From: UBA4615 sp035628395
Lineage (GTDB): Bacteria; Pseudomonadota; Gammaproteobacteria; Burkholderiales; Burkholderiaceae_E
Direction: 5' to 3'
NCBI GenBank assembly: GCA_035628395.1
Contig: DASPJX010000219.1
Span: forward strand, 1-20,637
DNA length: 20,637 nucleotides
Positions 14,924-20,637 of this stretch are shown here, in pieces. Within the stretch, counting starts at the first letter, position 1; every line of letters begins with the position of its first letter. The notes beneath the pieces were generated by a model that searched no databases, was not told the DNA's origin, and saw nothing but the letters and a program-made list of their open reading frames with translations. The translations under genes were made by a program, and so were the position numbers.

Positions 14924-15340
14924 ATGAACGCCGCGTTCCGTTCGCTGTGCGCAGCCCGTCCGGGGTCGCGCGTGCTGGCCGCGCTGCTGCTGCTGCTGGT
15001 CGCGCTGTGCGTCGCGGCGCCCGCCGCGCTCGCGCGGGACGACCGCGTCCCGGCGGCCGAGGTCGCGCTGCGCGAGCTGCCGCGCGAGGCGCGCGAGACG
15101 CTCGAGCTGATCCGGGCCGGCGGCCCGTTCCCGTACCGCCGGGACGGCACCACCTTCGGCAACCGCGAGCGGCTCCTGCCGTCGCGTCCGCGCGGGCACT
15201 ACACCGAGTACACGGTCCGCACGCCCGGCTCGCCCGACCGCGGGGCCCGGCGGATCGTCGCGGGCGGCGACCCGCGGACCTCGGGCGAGTACTGGTACAC
15301 CGACGACCACTACCGGTCGTTCCGGCGCATTCGGGAGTGA
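14924..15340 (+). CDS. Exported guanyl-specific ribonuclease, RNase Sa/barnase (N1/T1) family
   Basis: A 138-residue protein with a signal peptide (residues 1 to about 38: basic start, hydrophobic run LAALLLLLVALCV, Ala-x-Ala before RDD) and a mature domain of about 100 residues, the size of RNase Sa. The match to Streptomyces RNase Sa runs through its length: LPREARETLELI, GPFPYRRDGTTFGNRE, YTEYTV, GARRIV, DDHYRSF. The catalytic residues are all present: Glu95 as general base (RNase Sa Glu54), Arg110 (Arg69) and His129 as general acid (His85). These enzymes cut single-stranded RNA after guanosine via a 2',3'-cyclic phosphate. It should be active once outside the cytoplasm. The barstar-like gene begins four bases after its stop, so enzyme and inhibitor are made together. 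The role (nutrient scavenging, competition, or a domesticated toxin) is not shown by the sequence. Confidence 0.92.
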   Translation: MNAAFRSLCAARPGSRVLAALLLLLVALCVAAPAALARDDRVPAAEVALRELPREARETLELIRAGGPFPYRRDGTTFGNRERLLPSRPRGHYTEYTVRTPGSPDRGARRIVAGGDPRTSGEYWYTDDHYRSFRRIRE

Positions 15341-15344
15341 GGCG

Positions 15345-15755
15345 ATGGACGACGCCCTGGACGACCTGCCGCCGAACGCGGTGCTGCCGCTCGACGGACG
15401 CGACCCGGAGGCGCTCGAGCGCGCCGCCCGCGCCGCCGGCCAGCGCTGGCTGCGCGCCGACTGCGCGAGGGCGACCGACAAGGCCGGCGTGATGGCGGCG
15501 CTCGCGCTCGGCTTCGGCCTGCCGCCGCACTTCGGCCGGAACCTCGACGCGCTGTACGACTGCCTGACCGAGCTCGAGCCGGAGAGCGACGCGCCGGGCG
15601 CGGGGATCGTGCTGCTCGTCGAGCACCTGCCGGGCGCCCCGGGCTTCGACGCCGGCCAGCGCGAGGCGCTGCTCGAGGTGCTGCGCGACGCGGCCGAGGA
15701 CTTCGCCGACCGCGGCCTCGCGTTCCGCGCCTACTGGTCGGACGCGCGCCGCTAG
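15345..15755 (+). CDS. Barstar family ribonuclease inhibitor
   Basis: A 136-residue cytoplasmic protein without signal peptide. The barstar core is GLPPHFGRNLDALYDCLTEL (residues 58-77), matching the barnase-binding helix and loop of barstar. Asp68 aligns with Asp35 and Asp72 with the key Asp39 that fills the barnase active site. Tyr71 replaces Trp38, and His62-Phe63 replace Tyr29-Tyr30, so contacts are retuned to a different ribonuclease. An N-terminal extension of about 30 residues precedes the core. The ATG at 15345 follows GGGAGTGAGG (15333-15342), which overlaps the ribonuclease stop, indicating translational coupling. It presumably protects the cell from the pre-export ribonuclease encoded just upstream. 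Its TAG stop overlaps the TAG of the convergent rsmE within CTAG (15752-15755). Confidence 0.92.
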   Translation: MDDALDDLPPNAVLPLDGRDPEALERAARAAGQRWLRADCARATDKAGVMAALALGFGLPPHFGRNLDALYDCLTELEPESDAPGAGIVLLVEHLPGAPGFDAGQREALLEVLRDAAEDFADRGLAFRAYWSDARR

Positions 15756-16525
15756 AAGTCCCCGAAGCGCGCCTGCAGCGCCGCGATCGCGGCGAGCCCC
15801 GCGGTCTCGGTGCGCAGCGTGCGCGGTCCGAGCCGCAGCGGCGTCCAGCCGGCGGCGAGCGCGCGCGCCTCCTCGTCCTCCGACAGGCCGCTCTCGGGGC
15901 CCGCCAGCAGCCACGCGCCGCCCGCGGGCGCGGGCAGCGTCGCGAGCGCGCCGGTGCCGCGCGGCGACAGCATCCATCGCGCCGGGCCCGGCGCCCCGGG
16001 GGCGCGGCCGGGCAGGGCGTCGGCGCCCGGGCCGGCGAGCCAGCGGGCCAGCGGCAGCGGCTCGGCGATCTCGGGGATCCGGTCGCGACCGCACTGCATG
16101 CAGGCGGCGACCGCGATGCGCCGCCAGTGCGCGAGCCGGCGCACGGCGCGATCGCCCTCGAGCCGCGTCAGCGAGCGCCGCGCGAACAGCGGCTGCACCA
16201 CCGAGACGCCGAGCTCGACCGCCTTCTCGATCACCCAGTCCATCTTGTCGCCGGCGGGCAGCCCCTGCGCGAGGCCCAGCGCCAGCGGGCTCTCGGTGCC
16301 GGCCTCGCGCGGCGCGCCGAGCGCGACCGACGCGCCGCGCGCGTCCGCGTCGAGCAGCGTGCCGGGGCAGCGCAGGCCGCCGCCGTCGAACACCTCGATC
16401 GCGTCGCCGGGCGCGAGCCTCAGCACCCGCAGCGCGTGATGGCTCGACTCCGCGTCGAGCCGCACGGTCGTGCCGGCGACGAGCGGACCCGGATGGTGGA
16501 GGCGGTGCGCGGCGGGCTCGGACAT
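15752..16525 (-). CDS. rsmE: 16S rRNA (uracil(1498)-N(3))-methyltransferase
   Basis: A 257-residue SPOUT-class methyltransferase that methylates N3 of U1498 of 16S rRNA in the 30S subunit using S-adenosylmethionine. The N-terminal PUA-like part (SHHALRVLRLAPGD, 28-41) is followed by DKMDWVIEKAVELGV (93-107), CMQCGRDRIPEI (142-153), GPESGLSEDE (209-218) and LGPRTLRTETAGLAAIAALQ (232-251); the last two form the knotted SAM site. The usual Glu of the EQ-x-GR motif is Met143 here, a small oddity. The length is normal. A candidate -10 (TACACT) lies eight bases before the ATG at 16525. It is divergent from tkt and convergent with the barstar gene, sharing a four-base stop overlap with the latter. 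Confidence 0.96.
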   Translation of the reverse strand: MSEPAAHRLHHPGPLVAGTTVRLDAESSHHALRVLRLAPGDAIEVFDGGGLRCPGTLLDADARGASVALGAPREAGTESPLALGLAQGLPAGDKMDWVIEKAVELGVSVVQPLFARRSLTRLEGDRAVRRLAHWRRIAVAACMQCGRDRIPEIAEPLPLARWLAGPGADALPGRAPGAPGPARWMLSPRGTGALATLPAPAGGAWLLAGPESGLSEDEEARALAAGWTPLRLGPRTLRTETAGLAAIAALQARFGDF

Positions 16526-16533
16526 CGCGCGGC

Positions 16534-16539
16534 AGTGTA
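16534..16539 (-). promoter_or_regulatory. Candidate -10 element of rsmE
   Basis: On the minus strand TACACT (four of six) ends eight bases before the rsmE ATG, and no Shine-Dalgarno sequence lies between. This spacing predicts a leaderless or nearly leaderless transcript. Inferred from position only. Confidence 0.4.
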
Positions 16540-16576
16540 GCGCCGGCCCGGCCGCCGACGGCGGGCGCCCGTTTGA

Positions 16577-16582
16577 TAAAAT
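16577..16582 (+). promoter_or_regulatory. Candidate -10 element of tkt-gap
   Basis: TAAAAT (five of six) within an AT-rich island, 44 bases before the tkt ATG. A weak CCGACG (16555-16560) stands 16 bases upstream as possible -35. The island is the only AT-rich stretch between rsmE and tkt. Inferred. Confidence 0.5.
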
Positions 16583-16626
16583 CGCCGTTTTCCCGTGCCG
16601 GGCCCGACGGTCCGCGAGACCCCTCC

Positions 16627-18750
16627 ATGCAGATCCCTTCCTCCGCCGCGTCCGGTCCGGCCGCCGCGTCCGTCGTCCCCGGCTCCGCCGAACTCGCCCG
16701 CGGGGAGGCCGCGCGGATGGCCGCGGCGATCCGGGTGCTCGCGATGGACGCGGTCGAGAAGGCCGCCTCCGGGCACCCCGGCATGCCGATGGGCATGGCC
16801 GAGATCGCGGTCGCGCTCTGGGGCCGGCACCTGAAGCACAACCCGGCGAAGCCCGGCTGGTTCGACCGCGACCGCTTCGTGCTGTCGAACGGGCACGGCT
16901 CGATGCTGATCTACGCGCTGCTCCACCTGACCGGCTACGACCTGCCGATCGAGGAGATCCGCGCGTTCCGCACGCTGCACTCGAAGACGCCCGGCCATCC
17001 GGAGGTCGGCATCACCCCGGGCGTCGAGACCACGACCGGCCCGCTGGGGCAGGGCCTCGCGAACGCGGTCGGCATGGCGCTCGCCGAGCGGATGCTCGCG
17101 GCCGAGTTCAACCGCGACGGCTTCCCGATCGTCGACCACTTCACCTGGGTGTTCGCCGGCGACGGCTGCCTGATGGAGGGGATCTCGCACGAGGCCTGCT
17201 CGCTCGCGGGCACCTGGGGCCTGTCGAAGCTCGTCGTGCTGTACGACGACAACGGCATCAGCATCGACGGCGAGGTCGGCGCGTGGTTCCGCGACGACAC
17301 CGTCCGGCGCTTCGAGGCCTACGGCTGGAACGTCGTCGCCGACGTCGACGGCCACGACGTCGACGCGCTCGACGCCGCGATCGCGCTCGCGAAGCGCTGG
17401 GGCGTCGAGGGGCGCGAGACGCCCGAAGGGCGCCGCTTCGCGCCGACGCTGATCCAGTGCCGCACCGTGATCGGCAAGCACGCGCCGACCCGCGCGGGCA
17501 AGGCGAAGAGCCACGGCGAGCCGCTCGGCGCCGAGGAGATCGCCGGCGTGCGCCGCGCGCTCGGCTGGAGCCACGGCCCGTTCGAGGTGCCCGCCGACGT
17601 CTACGCGTCGTGGGACGCGACCGGCGCCGGCGCCGAGCGCCAGGCCGCCTGGGACGACCTGTTCCGGGCCTACGCCGGCCGCTTCCCCGCCGAGGCCGCC
17701 GAGTTCGAGCGCCGCATGCGCGGCGTGCTGCCCGCGAACTGGGAGTTCACGCTCGGGCGCGCGATCGACGAGGCCGGGGCGAAGGCCGAGACGATCGCCA
17801 CCCGCAAGGCCTCGCAGAACGCGCTGAACCACTTCGGCCCGGCGCTGCCGGAGCTGCTCGGCGGCTCGGCCGACCTGACCGGCTCGAACCTGACCGACTG
17901 GAAGGGCGCGGGCGCGTTCCGCAGCTCGGGCGGCCCGGGCGACGCGACCTTCGCGTTCGGCCGCCACCTGAACTGGGGCGTGCGCGAGTTCGGCATGAGC
18001 GCCGCGATGAACGGCATCGCGCTGCACGGCGGCTACGTCCCGTTCGGCGGCACCTTCCTCACCTTCAGCGACTACTCGCGCAACGCGCTGCGGATGGCGG
18101 CGCTGATGCGCCAGCGCGTGATCTTCGTGTTCACGCACGACTCGATCGGCCTCGGCGAGGACGGCCCGACCCACCAGTCGATCGAGCACGCCGCCAGCCT
18201 GCGGCTGATCCCGTCGCTCGACGTCTGGCGGCCCGCCGACCCGATCGAGACCACGGTCGCCTGGGGCCTGTCGATCGAGCGCGACGACGGGCCGAGCGCG
18301 CTGCTGCTGTCGCGCCAGGCGGTGCCCTTCGTGACCCGGTCCGACTCGCAGGTCGAGGCGATCCGCCGCGGCGGCTACGTCGTGCGCGACGCGGCCGAGC
18401 CGCGCTGCGCGATCCTGGCCACCGGCTCCGAGCTCGGCCTCGCGCTCGCCGCGCGCGACCTGCTCGCCGCCGAGGGCATCGAGGTGCGCGTCGTCTCGAT
18501 GCCGTCGACCAGCGTCTTCGACCGGCAGGACGCCGACTACCGCCGGCGCGTGCTGCCCGACGGCCTGCCCCGGGTCGCGGTCGAGGCCGGCGTCACCGAC
18601 TTCTGGTGGAAGTACCGCTGCGACGCCGTCGTCGGCATCGACCGCTTCGGCGAGTCGGCGCCGGCGAAGGCGCTGTTCGAGCATTTCGGCTTCACGCCGG
18701 CGAACGTCGCCGACACCGTGCGCGCCGTGCTCGCCGAGCATTCATCCTGA
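16627..18750 (+). CDS. tkt: Transketolase
   Basis: A 707-residue thiamine-diphosphate enzyme of the non-oxidative pentose phosphate pathway (and Calvin cycle where present), moving two-carbon ketol units between sugar phosphates. Visible motifs: SGHPGMPMGMAEIA (48-61), TTTGPLGQGLANAVG (135-149), the TPP/metal motif GDGCLMEGISHEA with DDNGISIDG about 25 residues on (178-215), catalytic Glu454 in GVREFGMSAAMNG, and the substrate-binding His516 in GLGEDGPTHQS. The C-terminal domain ends FGESAPAKALFEHFGF. ATG 16627 was chosen; the frame is open back to a TTG at 16573, but that lies inside the promoter. The N-terminus still has some 30 residues more than usual before AAAIRVLAMDAVEKA; a start at ATG 16717 (MAAAIRVL) is possible. 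Ten bases separate it from gap, implying one operon. Confidence 0.96.
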   Translation: MQIPSSAASGPAAASVVPGSAELARGEAARMAAAIRVLAMDAVEKAASGHPGMPMGMAEIAVALWGRHLKHNPAKPGWFDRDRFVLSNGHGSMLIYALLHLTGYDLPIEEIRAFRTLHSKTPGHPEVGITPGVETTTGPLGQGLANAVGMALAERMLAAEFNRDGFPIVDHFTWVFAGDGCLMEGISHEACSLAGTWGLSKLVVLYDDNGISIDGEVGAWFRDDTVRRFEAYGWNVVADVDGHDVDALDAAIALAKRWGVEGRETPEGRRFAPTLIQCRTVIGKHAPTRAGKAKSHGEPLGAEEIAGVRRALGWSHGPFEVPADVYASWDATGAGAERQAAWDDLFRAYAGRFPAEAAEFERRMRGVLPANWEFTLGRAIDEAGAKAETIATRKASQNALNHFGPALPELLGGSADLTGSNLTDWKGAGAFRSSGGPGDATFAFGRHLNWGVREFGMSAAMNGIALHGGYVPFGGTFLTFSDYSRNALRMAALMRQRVIFVFTHDSIGLGEDGPTHQSIEHAASLRLIPSLDVWRPADPIETTVAWGLSIERDDGPSALLLSRQAVPFVTRSDSQVEAIRRGGYVVRDAAEPRCAILATGSELGLALAARDLLAAEGIEVRVVSMPSTSVFDRQDADYRRRVLPDGLPRVAVEAGVTDFWWKYRCDAVVGIDRFGESAPAKALFEHFGFTPANVADTVRAVLAEHSS

Positions 18751-18760
18751 GGAGAGCGTC

Positions 18761-19771
18761 ATGACCCTGCGAGTCGCCATCAACGGCTACGGCCGGATCG
18801 GCCGGAACATCCTGCGCGCCCACTACGAGGGCGGGAAGAAGCACGACCTGAAGATCGTCGCGATCAACGACCTCGGCGATCCGAAGACGAACGCGCACCT
18901 GACGCAGTACGACACCACCCACGGCCGCTTCGACGGCACGGTGTCGGTCGAGGGCGACGCGATGGTGGTGAACGGCGACCGGATCAAGGTGTTCGCGCAG
19001 CGCGACCCGGCCCAGATCCCGTGGGGCGCCGAGCAGGTCGACGTCGTGCTCGAGTGCACCGGCTACTTCACGACCAAGGAGGCGGCCTCGGCGCACCTGA
19101 AGGGCGGCGCGAAGAAGGTCGTGATCTCGCAGCCCGGCGGCAAGGACGTCGACGCGACGATCGTCTACGGCGTCAACCAGGGCGTGCTGAAGGCCGCGCA
19201 CACCGTGATCTCGAACGCCTCGTGCACGACCAACTGCCTCGCGCCGGTGGTCAAGCCCCTGCACGAGAAGATCGGCCTGGTCAGCGGCCTGATGACCACC
19301 GTGCACTCGTTCACCAACGACCAGCGCCTGTCCGACGTCTACCACGAGGACCTGCGCCGGGCGCGCGCCGCCGCGCACAACATGATCCCGACCAAGACCG
19401 GCGCCGCCGCGGCGGTCGGCCTGGTGCTGCCGGAGCTGGCGGGCAAGCTCGACGGCTACGCGATCCGCGTTCCGACCATCAACGTGTCGATCGTCGACCT
19501 GTCGTTCATCGCCGCCCGCGACACGACCGCCGACGAGGTCAACCAGATCATGAAGGCGGCCTCCGAGGGCGAGCTGAAGGGCATCCTCGGCTACAACACC
19601 GCGCCGCTGGTCTCGAGCGACTTCAACCACGACGCGCGCTCGTCGGTCTTCGACGCGACGCTGACCAAGGTGTCGGGCCGGCTCGTCAAGGTCTCGAGCT
19701 GGTACGACAACGAGTGGGGCTTCAGCAACCGGATGCTGGACACCACCGTCGCGCTGATGTCGGCGAAGTGA
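18761..19771 (+). CDS. gap: Glyceraldehyde-3-phosphate dehydrogenase, type I
   Basis: A 336-residue phosphorylating GAPDH of glycolysis/gluconeogenesis, converting glyceraldehyde 3-phosphate to 1,3-bisphosphoglycerate. It has the Rossmann start VAINGYGRIGRNILRA, Asp37 in VAINDLGD for NAD binding, nucleophile Cys155 in SNASCTTNCLAP, and its partner His182 in TTVHSFTNDQ; the S-loop runs through RRARAAAHNMIPTKTGAA. The C-terminus SWYDNEWGFSNRMLDT is typical. The length is standard. A good ribosome site (AGGAGA, 18750-18755) overlaps the tkt stop and lies five bases before the ATG. tkt-gap adjacency is common in Burkholderiales and pairs pentose phosphate and glycolytic flux. Two hairpins downstream end the transcript. 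Confidence 0.97.
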   Translation: MTLRVAINGYGRIGRNILRAHYEGGKKHDLKIVAINDLGDPKTNAHLTQYDTTHGRFDGTVSVEGDAMVVNGDRIKVFAQRDPAQIPWGAEQVDVVLECTGYFTTKEAASAHLKGGAKKVVISQPGGKDVDATIVYGVNQGVLKAAHTVISNASCTTNCLAPVVKPLHEKIGLVSGLMTTVHSFTNDQRLSDVYHEDLRRARAAAHNMIPTKTGAAAAVGLVLPELAGKLDGYAIRVPTINVSIVDLSFIAARDTTADEVNQIMKAASEGELKGILGYNTAPLVSSDFNHDARSSVFDATLTKVSGRLVKVSSWYDNEWGFSNRMLDTTVALMSAK

Positions 19772-19784
19772 CGCCCGCCCGGTG

Positions 19785-19810
19785 ACGGCGGCGGCTCCGT
19801 CCGCCGCCGT
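19785..19810 (+). terminator. First hairpin after gap
   Basis: A perfect 10-bp stem (19785-19794 with 19801-19810) and six-base loop, 13 bases after the gap stop codon. GC-only, no T-run. Probably part of a double termination or 3'-protection structure with the hairpin at 19818-19851. Confidence 0.55.
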
Positions 19811-19817
19811 GCCGTCC

Positions 19818-19851
19818 GCGACGACGCCCGCGCTTTCGCGGGCGTCGTCGC
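19818..19851. terminator. Bidirectional terminator hairpin between gap and the HPt gene
   Basis: A perfect 15-bp stem (19818-19832 with 19837-19851) and four-base loop CTTT lies between convergent genes, beginning one base past the HPt stop on the minus strand and 46 bases past gap on the plus strand. The symmetry and placement fit a shared terminator, though poly-T is absent on either side. Confidence 0.75.
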
Positions 19852-19852
19852 T

Positions 19853-20269
19853 TCAGGGAAGCGCGCCGCCGTCGGGCGCGAGCCGCTCGACCAGGATCGC
19901 GGTCTCGGCCGCGAGCCGGCGCGCCGTCGCGTCGAGCCCGTCGAGGCGCCCGCCGCGCGCGGCGTCCTCGATCGCGGCGGCCAGCCGCGCGCTGCCGGCG
20001 GCGCCCACCGACAGCAGCGTGCCGCGCAGCACGTGCGCGCAGTGCGCGACGCGCCCGGCGTCGGCGTCGGCGAGCGCGCGGGCGAGCGCGTCCGCCTGCC
20101 CGGCCGCGGCCGGGCCGAACAGCCCGAGCACGCTGCGGAGCAGCTCGCGATCGCCGTCCAGGCACGCGAGCGCGGCGGCGCGGAGCGCCTCGCGGCCGGG
20201 CGGCGCGCCGTCGAAGGGCGCCGCGGCGGGATCGGACGGGTCGGGACGCGGCGGGCTCGTGTCTCGCAT
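19853..20269 (-). CDS. Orphan HPt (histidine phosphotransfer) domain protein
   Basis: A 138-residue protein consisting of a short Pro/Asp-rich N-terminus (1-25) and a single four-helix HPt domain. The phospho-accepting histidine is His79 in VAHCAHVLRGTLLSVGAAG, matching the AH-x-LKG-x5-G pattern with Arg82 for the usual Lys; the next helix carries LAAAIEDAARGGRLDGL. HPt proteins shuttle phosphoryl groups between hybrid kinase receivers and response regulators. No kinase or regulator gene is in the window, so partners are encoded elsewhere or beyond the right edge. ATG 20269 has no clear Shine-Dalgarno sequence, so the start is less sure. The domain call rests on the motif by eye; codon use fits the neighbours. 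Confidence 0.75.
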   Translation of the reverse strand: MRDTSPPRPDPSDPAAAPFDGAPPGREALRAAALACLDGDRELLRSVLGLFGPAAAGQADALARALADADAGRVAHCAHVLRGTLLSVGAAGSARLAAAIEDAARGGRLDGLDATARRLAAETAILVERLAPDGGALP

Positions 20270-20312
20270 CGGGATGTCGGAGGGGTCGCCCGGGGATCGG
20301 GACGCCGGCCGG

Positions 20313-20339
20313 GCGGGGCCGGCGGCGAGCCGGCCCCGC
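20313..20339. other. Hairpin upstream of the HPt gene
   Basis: A perfect 11-bp stem (20313-20323 with 20329-20339) around a five-base loop, 44 bases upstream of the HPt start codon. It could be a 5' leader structure of that gene or a terminator for transcription entering from the right. No T-run. Confidence 0.45.
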
Positions 20340-20380
20340 GCGAGAGGATGCCCGAGCCCGGCCGGCCGCGGCGAACGGGG

Positions 20381-20534
20381 CGTCGCGGATCCGGCGTCGC
20401 GATTCGACCGTCGCGATTCGACCGTCGCGATTCGGCCGTCGCGAACCGGCTGTCGCGAACCGGCCGTCGCGAACCGGCTGTCGCGAACCGGCCGTCGCGG
20501 AACGGCCGTCGCGGAACGGCCGCGGCGGATCGCC
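20381..20534. repeat. 14-bp tandem repeat array, ten good units plus one degenerate
   Basis: Units start every 14 bases from 20381 to 20507, with a degenerate eleventh at 20521 and a possible degenerate unit just before (from about 20366). All ten keep GTCGCG. Variants occur in blocks: CGTCGCGATTCGAC twice then a GGC-ending intermediate; four units of (C/T)GTCGCGAACCGGC with C and T strictly alternating; then CGTCGCGGAACGGC twice. Seven units carry the palindrome TCGCGA, so it recurs at fixed 14-base spacing. Because 14 is not a multiple of three and no gene homology is seen, the array is non-coding. Confidence 0.85.
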
Positions 20535-20603
20535 CGCCTCGGCCGCTCGCGGTCGGTCGAGCGCCGCCGCCGCCCTCCGACAGGCCGGGGTCGCGCGGCC
20601 GGA

Positions 20604-20609
20604 TAGAAT
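20604..20609 (+). promoter_or_regulatory. Candidate -10 element for a gene beyond the right edge
   Basis: TAGAAT (five of six) in the string GGATAGAATCC stands in a GC-only context 28 bases from the window end and resembles the island before tkt. No -35 is clear. The rest of 20270-20637 holds only the hairpin and the 14-bp array; I see no gene there. Confidence 0.4.
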
Positions 20610-20637
20610 CCCGGCGCCCGGGCCGGCGGCCCGGCCC

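Noticed and set aside
16573..16626. Upstream TTG start for transketolase
   Set aside because: It lies inside the TAAAAT promoter island, and transketolases do not need the extra residues.
12084..16841. Long minus-strand open frame through the DUF1631 and RNase/barstar region
   Set aside because: Shadow frame; it crosses the 15/16-bp repeat array and genes on the other strand and has low-complexity Arg/Ala sequence without motifs.
20381..20534. CRISPR array
   Set aside because: Units are contiguous 14-mers with no unique spacers and there are no cas genes nearby.
19782..20606. Plus-strand open frame of 274 codons across the 14-bp array
   Set aside because: It begins inside the terminator region, runs antisense to the HPt gene and reads through repeats with a period not divisible by three; Ser/Arg/Ala-rich with no motif.

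Overview
The window is very GC-rich chromosomal DNA. Codons end almost always in G or C, and the few AT-rich patches sit at candidate promoters. Gene content and order (cysN; tkt directly followed by gap; a PTA-fused malic enzyme; a DUF1631 protein; a Bug-type solute-binding protein; rsmE; class III CoA-transferase) suggest a betaproteobacterium, most likely Burkholderiales. That assignment is inference from gene content only. There is no phage, insertion sequence, CRISPR array, tRNA or rRNA that I can support.

Layout. (1) 1-1220: 3' part of cysN (sulfate activation), cut by the window edge. (2) 1258-5602, minus strand: an operon-like run with an aminotransferase first (5602), then a tripartite-tricarboxylate-type binding protein, an enoyl-CoA hydratase-like protein and a class III CoA-transferase. 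(3) 5703-9577, plus strand: divergent from it, a GntR/FCD regulator overlapping by ATGA a large FAD plus Fe-S 2-hydroxyacid dehydrogenase. The two arms share a short AT-rich intergenic region carrying an inverted repeat and a direct repeat, so regions 2 and 3 look like one regulated organic-acid catabolic unit. (4) 9716-12004: maeB. (5) 12171-14765: a large DUF1631 protein. (6) 14924-15755: a two-gene unit encoding an exported guanyl-specific ribonuclease (RNase Sa/barnase type, all catalytic residues present) and a cytoplasmic barstar-like inhibitor. (7) 15752-16525, minus: rsmE, whose stop codon shares a CTAG with that of the barstar gene. (8) 16627-19771: tkt and gap, a carbon-metabolism pair 10 bases apart, ended by two strong hairpins. 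(9) 19853-20269, minus: an orphan HPt phosphotransfer protein. (10) 20270-20637: no gene; a hairpin, a 14-bp tandem repeat array and a candidate -10 element for a gene beyond the window.

The parts most worth a second look are the RNase/inhibitor pair and three unrelated intergenic tandem arrays with a common period of 14-16 bp (9584-9643, 14780-14870, 20381-20534), one of which flips to its own reverse complement partway through and so can fold into a hairpin. The divergent catabolic unit also deserves attention, because its hydratase-like protein lacks one of the two crotonase catalytic glutamates and its true substrate is unknown. Most of the rest is core metabolism.
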